Below are positions 32,421 to 37,732 of a stretch of 37,732 nucleotides of DNA, piece after piece (within the stretch, counting starts at the first letter, position 1; each line of letters opens with the position of its first letter). Under the pieces are notes generated by a model. That model saw only the letters and a list, made by a program, of their open reading frames with translations. It was not told the DNA's origin and did no database searches. The translations under genes were made by a program, and so were the position numbers. Origin of the DNA: Nemertoderma westbladi (lineage: Eukaryota > Xenacoelomorpha > Nemertodermatida > Nemertodermatidae); the NCBI GenBank assembly GCA_032718475.1, contig JAUCBJ010001388.1, positions 1 to 37,732 on the forward strand. The letters run 5' to 3'.

Positions 32421-32505
32421 ACGCCCAGTGGACTCGAGATGTCAAGACTGGATTTCCATGTATATTCTACTTCGTGCAGACTTGACCTTTTGAGTCCACT
32501 GGGCG
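32421..32505. other. 85-nt imperfect hairpin, miRNA-precursor-like shape
   Basis: Arms 32422-32450 and 32477-32505 pair: GCCCAGTGGACTC with GAGTCCACTGGGC, a small internal loop, then GTCAAGACTG with CAGACTTGAC (one mismatch), closed by a 26-nt loop. Size and shape suit a miRNA precursor, but it lies in repeats and may be a small foldback transposon. Confidence 0.4.
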
Positions 32506-32599
32506 AGAAAGTTTTAATAAGTGTTTAGGCAGCCACTGATGTAAACTGCTCAAAGAGGATTTACAATATTCAATATAATATTATAATATTCAATAGTAC

Positions 32600-32664
32600 T
32601 TTTAATTAACTACATTATTTTTACTTATTTTTACCGATCTATTTTAAAATTTGCCTTGCTACGT
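32600..32664 (-). repeat. 63-bp repeat unit, copy b (inverted)
   Basis: Reverse complement of copies a and c, followed by a (TACTTTT)n-like stretch (32667-32712). Copies a and b form an inverted pair around the - strand LINE fragment. Confidence 0.8.
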
Positions 32665-32710
32665 TGTAGTACTTTTTACTTTTTTACTTTTTTTACTTTT
32701 TGTAGTACTT

Positions 32711-32800
32711 TTGAAACAGTTCCTGTATACCCTCGAAACAGGAAAAGGGCCCCCTGGACTGACAACAAAATTCAGAAGTGCCGAAATGACCTCCATAAGG
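32711..32800 (+). pseudogene. RTE-like LINE internal fragment, third copy
   Basis: Ninety bases matching the region around 9209-9298 (TVPVYPRNRKRAPWTDNKIQ-like frame). It is in the opposite orientation to the 31.7-32.1 kb fragment and may belong to the same event, as in inversions caused by twin priming. Confidence 0.75.
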
Positions 32801-32808
32801 TACGTCCA

Positions 32809-32871
32809 ACGTAGCAAGGCAAATTAAAATAGTTCGGTAAAAATAAGTAAAAATATTGTAGTTAATTAAAA
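32809..32871 (+). repeat. 63-bp repeat unit, copy c (direct)
   Basis: Follows directly on the short + strand LINE piece and leads into the resumed interspersed repeat. Confidence 0.8.
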
Positions 32872-33130
32872 TTGGGTTGGAAATACTTATCGAATAAATG
32901 AGTTTTGAGGTTCTTCTTAAATATTACAATAGATGTTGCGGAACGTATTTTAGTTGGTAGTTTATTCCGCAGTGACGATACTGTGAAGGCGCGCTCACCG
33001 AGCGTTCTGTGTTTATACGGAGGAATTTCCAGCGTCACAGTATTTCTAGAACGACTGTTACATGGATTTATGTACCTGATTATAAAGGTATTTGTTTTTA
33101 TTGAAACTGTTTCTCATAAGGTGTATAGTG

Positions 33131-33525
33131 CAGAGGCGTAGCGGCGGGGGGGGGGGGGGGGGGGAACGTTCCCCCGGGCGCACTCACCCAGGGGCGCTGA
33201 AATGTCAGGGAATTATTGTAAAAATAGGACAAATCAGTGAAAATTCAGGGATAGTGATACAGTATTTATAGGACATGTGTCATAAAGCGAAAACGTAGAA
33301 AAATTCTCTCTGCTCGCCATTCTACAGTATATGTTATAAGTGCACTATAGTATATCAAACTTGTGTAAAATAGATTTGATATAGTTATACAGTATACTGT
33401 TAGATATGTAATATTTAAGAAAACAACGTCAACAGTTAAAATTATTAAAGGTAGGGGGGGGGGGGGGGTGGGGCGCCATCTCAGCTTCATTCCCCTGGGC
33501 GCCAGAAGGGCTCACTACGCCTCTG
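33131..33525. mobile_element. hAT-type non-autonomous transposon (MITE)
   Basis: The 395-bp element has terminal inverted repeats CAGAGGCGTAG / CTACGCCTCTG and a perfect 8-bp target duplication GTATAGTG (33123-33130 and 33526-33533). An 8-bp duplication and CAG-starting ends are hallmarks of hAT elements. Subterminal poly-G tracts (about 33145-33164 and 33455-33471) lie near both ends. No transposase frame is present, so it depends on another copy. Confidence 0.88.
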
Positions 33526-33540
33526 GTATAGTGTTGCGTT

Positions 33541-33699
33541 TAGGTAACTAAGTTTATAAATTAACTACATGATTTTTTATTAAATTTTTCTACGCGTATA
33601 CAATTTCGTGTTTATTATAGGCTTGGCAGATCTCAACTGTTGCAATATAATATTATTGCGATCAATTAACCCGTACCCATGTAAAACCTAGTAATATGT
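33541..33699. other. Intergenic
   Basis: AT-rich tail of the composite repeat region; nothing recognised. Confidence 0.4.
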
Positions 33700-34150
33700 A
33701 CTAAACGCATGTACCCGGGGACGATGCGGTTATTTATATCGTTAGGGACCTGAGCTGCTTGTGACGCGAGTGTTACTGTAGCGCCGATAATGGTAGCCAA
33801 TATTTTAATCAATTACGCCCAGAATCGCCCGCTGAACAAAGAGCCCTTCATTCCATTTTCCTAATTAGCTTTTGTTAAGCAAAAAAGTTACAACGATACA
33901 ACCGACCATTTACAACCCTGCTGGATTCCACCGTTTATCATTTTTGCAGATCAATTTGGGCTAATTTTTGGAAGCGGCACCCCATCGGGATGTTTCACGT
34001 GGCGCTTTCAGTCCAAACAAGGCTGTGAAGATGCTGACTTTATAGGAGGAGTTAGCTAATCATTACCTCCGGTGGAGCCGGTTGGTTCCCTGTTAGCTTC
34101 CCTTAAACTGACTCATTTTAAAATCCATTAACATGGCCTGTGAATGTTGT
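33700..34150. promoter_or_regulatory. Candidate conserved non-coding island upstream of Irx
   Basis: A complex, non-repetitive block about 4.5-5 kb upstream of the Irx ATG. It has words such as TTTTAATCAATTA, CTAATTAGC and AGCTAATCATTA, that is, clustered homeodomain/TALE-like sites. No ORF. Regulatory role is inferred from composition and position. Confidence 0.33.
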
Positions 34151-35589
34151 GTTTCAGTATGTGTGTACGCTAACGGTAGCTGTCATGCGGAGACGGCGGT
34201 ATGCCGCCTTGTGAGACAGCTCAACCCAATTAACTAAACATAAATTCTTCAGAAGCAAGTCAAAGCGTTCTAGAAACATTCTGCTCATTACGTTTATTGT
34301 AATTGAGTGTTTATCATTGTGTTTTTATTAGTATTATTATTCAATTTTGAACTACAATGTTTTCCTAAAGATGATAAATACCAGATAGTCTAATTTTATC
34401 TATATATTATTTAAAATCACATAAATATGCTCACATAAATGCAAATATATTTAACAATCGGAAACCAATAATAGATTTTCCCTAACGAAAAATTGACCCA
34501 AGGTAATAAGTTAACTTATTTCTCCTGTAATGAAAGTGACCCACCGAATTTTGATAAACATTTATTTTTTTCAATTTTAACCATTTAATAAACCAGTATC
34601 AGGAAATTGGGAGTGTACAAGATCGATTGCAGGGTACCAAGAAAAGTCAAATTATCATGAAACAACAAACACAAAACAGCTGAGCCAATCCCCCGAATCT
34701 CGTCTCTCAGCTGTTAATGGTTGTAGGGCAAAGGGACACTCTAACTCCCAAGGTTTACTTTTCGTTCGGTCACTTTTGTAAATTAAATAACTCGAGAATA
34801 GTGAAAATTTCTCGACTTCTCGCTATTTCATCCGAAAATTATCGTAATTTCGTAAATGTGGTGTAATATATCAAACGGAACTATTCATTAATTTTTTTTC
34901 GATAAATAGGTATTCACATAAACGAAAGATAATTTCATGGCATTATATCATTAATTGTATGTATATAACTATAAATTAATTATATTATTGCGATACATTA
35001 CGTAATCTTATAGTCTTAGAATTTATTGCCAAAGTATTTGAGGCAGGGTGACATTTAAACACTCTGGTTGGTAGATAAAATGGATATGGATATAGGGATA
35101 AAATGGAGATAAAATGGGAGGAATCCGAAACCGAGTTATCAGTACTAGAATACTGTCAAAAGTACATTTTTGTTCATAGAGGAACGAGATTAAGCCCCCA
35201 CCCCCTCACACGGAGCGACTTTCTAAAAAATGAAATCCTGGTATTCTTCACATGGGTGCGAGCCTCCTTATTGTTGAAACCTCCTCATGCTCACCTACTC
35301 AAACTCATACTTTGCCGCCAAACTTTCTTGGTAATTCTTATGGCCTAAGTGCCGAACAAAACTTTACATTTACCTAAATTGTACTTCACGACTCTTGCCA
35401 ATTGTTATAATTTTCCCCCTGGGAATGCAAAAAATTATTTAAGGAGTATTAAATCATTAATTAGTTACAAATTTCTTAGTATATGTTACTTTTAGTGCCG
35501 GCCTACCATATATAAAATACCACACAGGAATGTAGGTACAGTAGTACCCAAGTTGATCGAAGCACTAGAGCCAGTATTGCTGCTAAACA
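34151..35589. other. Intergenic, no gene seen
   Basis: AT-rich. The 81-codon open frame at 35103-35348 lacks any recognisable domain. Nothing else was found. Confidence 0.4.
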
Positions 35590-35960
35590 TAGTTGTGTAT
35601 GTGTTATAACGCAACGCTAAAAGGCTCGCTTGTTATCGATCAATAGGCGACATGGGAAACAAAAAAGCTCTAAAGCCGATGTATTATCTCCATGCTAATA
35701 ACCAACACAATCGGCATATAGTTAGGCTATCGAGGCAGTAACACGTCAAATTCTCGGGTGATAATCCGTCACACCATTGTGCAACTATCTCCCGGCATAT
35801 CTTACCATTTGACAGCTTTAATGGGCGTTCAGCTTCCCATTACAATTATCACTTGGTGGTCGAGATATGGATTGTATTTAAATAAATGAATGTTGGCGTC
35901 TCTGTGGGACACCGATAAACCTTGTTAATAAGAATGGTGATCGATTGTTGGCCTTCTTAT
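35590..35960. promoter_or_regulatory. Candidate conserved non-coding island upstream of Irx
   Basis: Mixed-composition, non-repetitive block with TTATCGATCAATA, GGGTGATAATCC and CATTACAATTATC words, about 6.5 kb upstream of the Irx ATG. Same reasoning as for the other islands; conservation untested. Confidence 0.3.
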
Positions 35961-36289
35961 GCATTGAGTTAATAATTCTTGGGATGCTGAATAGCAAGAT
36001 AAATTTTGTGCACTCATCATCATCATTTAGTATTATTTACCTCCTGTAAATGTTCCATTTTCGTGCCATGTGCATAGTATATGGCTCTAAATCGCGTTCA
36101 ATGTAATGTTTATGTAATGGAACGAGGTTTTTATTAGCTATCAAATAATTGTTTTGGGGAGTGTTTTATGAACTTTGATCAAATAACAGCAGTTTTAACA
36201 TCTCGGAAGTAATTCAGGTGAAACTATGTGTCGTCATAATCCGCGTATATAACTAGGACAACCTTAAGTGTTGTCTCAAGACTCTTAAG

Positions 36290-36990
36290 ACTCTTAACCC
36301 TATTTGGCCCGGGAGGGGGTGGTGGTTTATAAATTTTTTTGTAATTCATCTGTATCTTTGAGTTAGGTTTGTTGGAAAAACCTAGACTTTTCCTAAAATG
36401 TAACGGGCTATCCAATAGAGCAAACGCCATTTATATGGCTATGTTAGTTTTTGTGTTGGTGGCTTTCTGGCACCCATCTCCAATATTTTTCGTGCTAAAT
36501 TTTTCAAAAGTTTTTATGGCTCACTAAAATTAATTTATTTGCGGTATACCACCCGTTATCATGAATGATTTTTAACGACTTGTATTAGCGACCTTGAAAA
36601 CCAGTAGGCCCTATAGCTTGAGAATTACCAAACTAAAGGCAAATTGGTAATTTTTTGCTGCTTGTATTTTTCGTTTTGGTGCACCAGAATGGCACAAAAT
36701 TGGATTTGCATTACCAGAAATATTTATAACTATTTTCATCGTGATAAAGCGACTATGAAAACCCGTATACATTCAGAATTTTCAAACCAAATACAAAATC
36801 TTTTAGTTTGACATTTTTTTTACTTGTACAGTACTTTTCGTCCTGGAGGACTAAAATAGCACCAAAAATGAAGGTTGATTTACCAGAAAATAATTTTAAC
36901 AAGTTTTATCGTGATCAGCGACATCGAAAACCCTTATACCATCAAAATTGTAATTTTTGAGCCAAGATCTAAAAAATTTCTAAAATGACC
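36290..36990. repeat. Degenerate repeat with ~165-bp period
   Basis: GCGACcttGAAAACC-like cores recur at 36588, 36749 and 36918 (spacing 161 and 169 bp), each after a T-rich stretch with GTGAT-like words. TTTTCGTTTTGGTGCACC (about 36667) and TTTTCGTCCTGGAGGAC (about 36834) repeat with the same spacing. The left edge (TTAACCCTATTTGGCCCGGG, 36294) resembles the - strand of 155-195. Confidence 0.5.
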
Positions 36991-37732
36991 CACAGACAGC
37001 CACCCCCCCCCACCCCGCCATCCGATCCTGTACACCCGTAATAATTCTACCCTTTTCACAAAATTATCACCAGAGTTACAAGCGTTATATAATATTCCAC
37101 TCCTCATCTCAGTAGGCCTAATGCTTTAAGTTTTAAGAAAAATACTCTGCAATCTCAACAGCGCCATTTTGCATCATTCGGAATATTCAATTAGAACATG
37201 TAAATACTCAATTTAACCGTAAGTTGGCGCTACGTACAAAACGTAAATTATTATTTAACTTATAAAGATGCTTAAACAAAATAATTTGTGTGTCAGTTTG
37301 TCTGTATGTACAGTATTTGCAAACTAATAATGCTATCCGAACTTATTTAACTCTACAGTAGAATAGTAAATTAGGTGTTCCGACATCATCGTTGGGGTAG
37401 GCTAGTAATGCTTGACGGAAGCAATACTATTCATATTCAACATCTCCAAGGGAACTGAGTACGAGGAATAATTAAACTGGAATTAACTGCTATTGACTCA
37501 GTGTTTTTGTTAGAGTCTGCGTCTGGAATCCATATTCTTAACCCCAATTGATAGTAAACATTCTTGATCGGCCCAGAAGTGAATTGGGCTGAAAAATTTA
37601 TTTATTAAAAAAAAATTTATTAAGCATTTTAAGTTATTAAGCATGTTATCTCTATTATAACCCCCCCCCCCCCCCCCCCCCAAAAAAAAATTAATGACTT
37701 CGCCTATACACCGTCATGGTGTATATGTAGGC
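36991..37732. other. Intergenic with C tracts
   Basis: No gene seen. C tracts lie at about 37003-37011 and 37661-37682; the second is 22 C followed by nine A. The window ends in unique sequence. Confidence 0.4.

Larger units (their letters stand above)
31521..33540. repeat. Composite nested repeat region
   Basis: Starts with (TCAA)n at 31520-31541, then an unclassified interspersed repeat (31545-31637) that seems to resume at 32857-33130 and again at 33534 onward. It is interrupted by LINE pieces (31708-32123, 32711-32800), a unique segment with a hairpin, and a hAT-type MITE (33131-33525). The 17-bp TGTAGTTAATTAAAATT at 31621-31637 and 32857-32873 brackets the inner insertion. Confidence 0.55.

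Noticed and set aside
33266-33490. Open frame within the hAT MITE as transposase remnant
   Set aside because: Pro-rich from the poly-G tract; no hAT motif.
35103-35348. 81-codon frame
   Set aside because: No motif, no neighbours, length expected by chance.

Overview
This is an AT-rich, intron-bearing animal genomic window, most likely from a marine invertebrate (a deuterostome is my guess). It carries an Iroquois-class homeobox gene, a GT31 beta-1,3-galactosyltransferase-like pseudogene, APE-type non-LTR retrotransposons, a decayed Ty3/gypsy element, hAT-type and foldback repeats, and many poly-C/poly-G tracts. No operons, ribosomal RNA genes, convincing tRNA genes or CRISPR arrays were seen.

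Layout. 1-630: unclassified repeat with a G/C hairpin. 644-7575: a GT31 pseudogene on the + strand, split by a ~6 kb CR1/L2-like LINE inserted on the - strand (842-6845). The LINE has an ORF1 with an SGNH/esterase-like domain, a 4-kb ORF2 (endonuclease plus reverse transcriptase) with all catalytic motifs present, and a (TTGAA)n 3' tail. Removing the LINE with one copy of a 3-bp AAT duplication restores the GT31 frame exactly. A separate 1-base frameshift also disables the gene. 8215-11640: Ty3/gypsy remnants (gag end, RT, then integrase) with an RTE-like LINE between RT and integrase. 12840-13275: 3' end of another LINE. 13.3-25.4 kb: long gene-poor stretch with several high-complexity islands that look like candidate conserved non-coding elements.

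25491-29179: an Iroquois (Irx) gene on the - strand. I reconstructed it as six coding exons and 414 residues, with complete splice phases, a TALE homeodomain split by an intron at position 44/45, and an IRO-box. The intron that splits the homeobox begins with about four decayed tandem copies of the end of the preceding exon and its splice donor. This is the most unusual structure in the window.

29.2-37.7 kb: Irx upstream region with a 169-bp near-perfect foldback, a GC-rich retroelement tail with a 10-bp target duplication, a nested repeat complex (31.5-33.5 kb) holding two more pieces of the RTE-like LINE, a miRNA-like hairpin and a 395-bp hAT-type MITE with a perfect 8-bp target duplication, then more candidate non-coding islands and a ~165-bp-period repeat.

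The only gene that looks functional for the host is Irx. Gene-poor flanks with complex islands are what is known around developmental homeobox genes, but conservation cannot be tested here.
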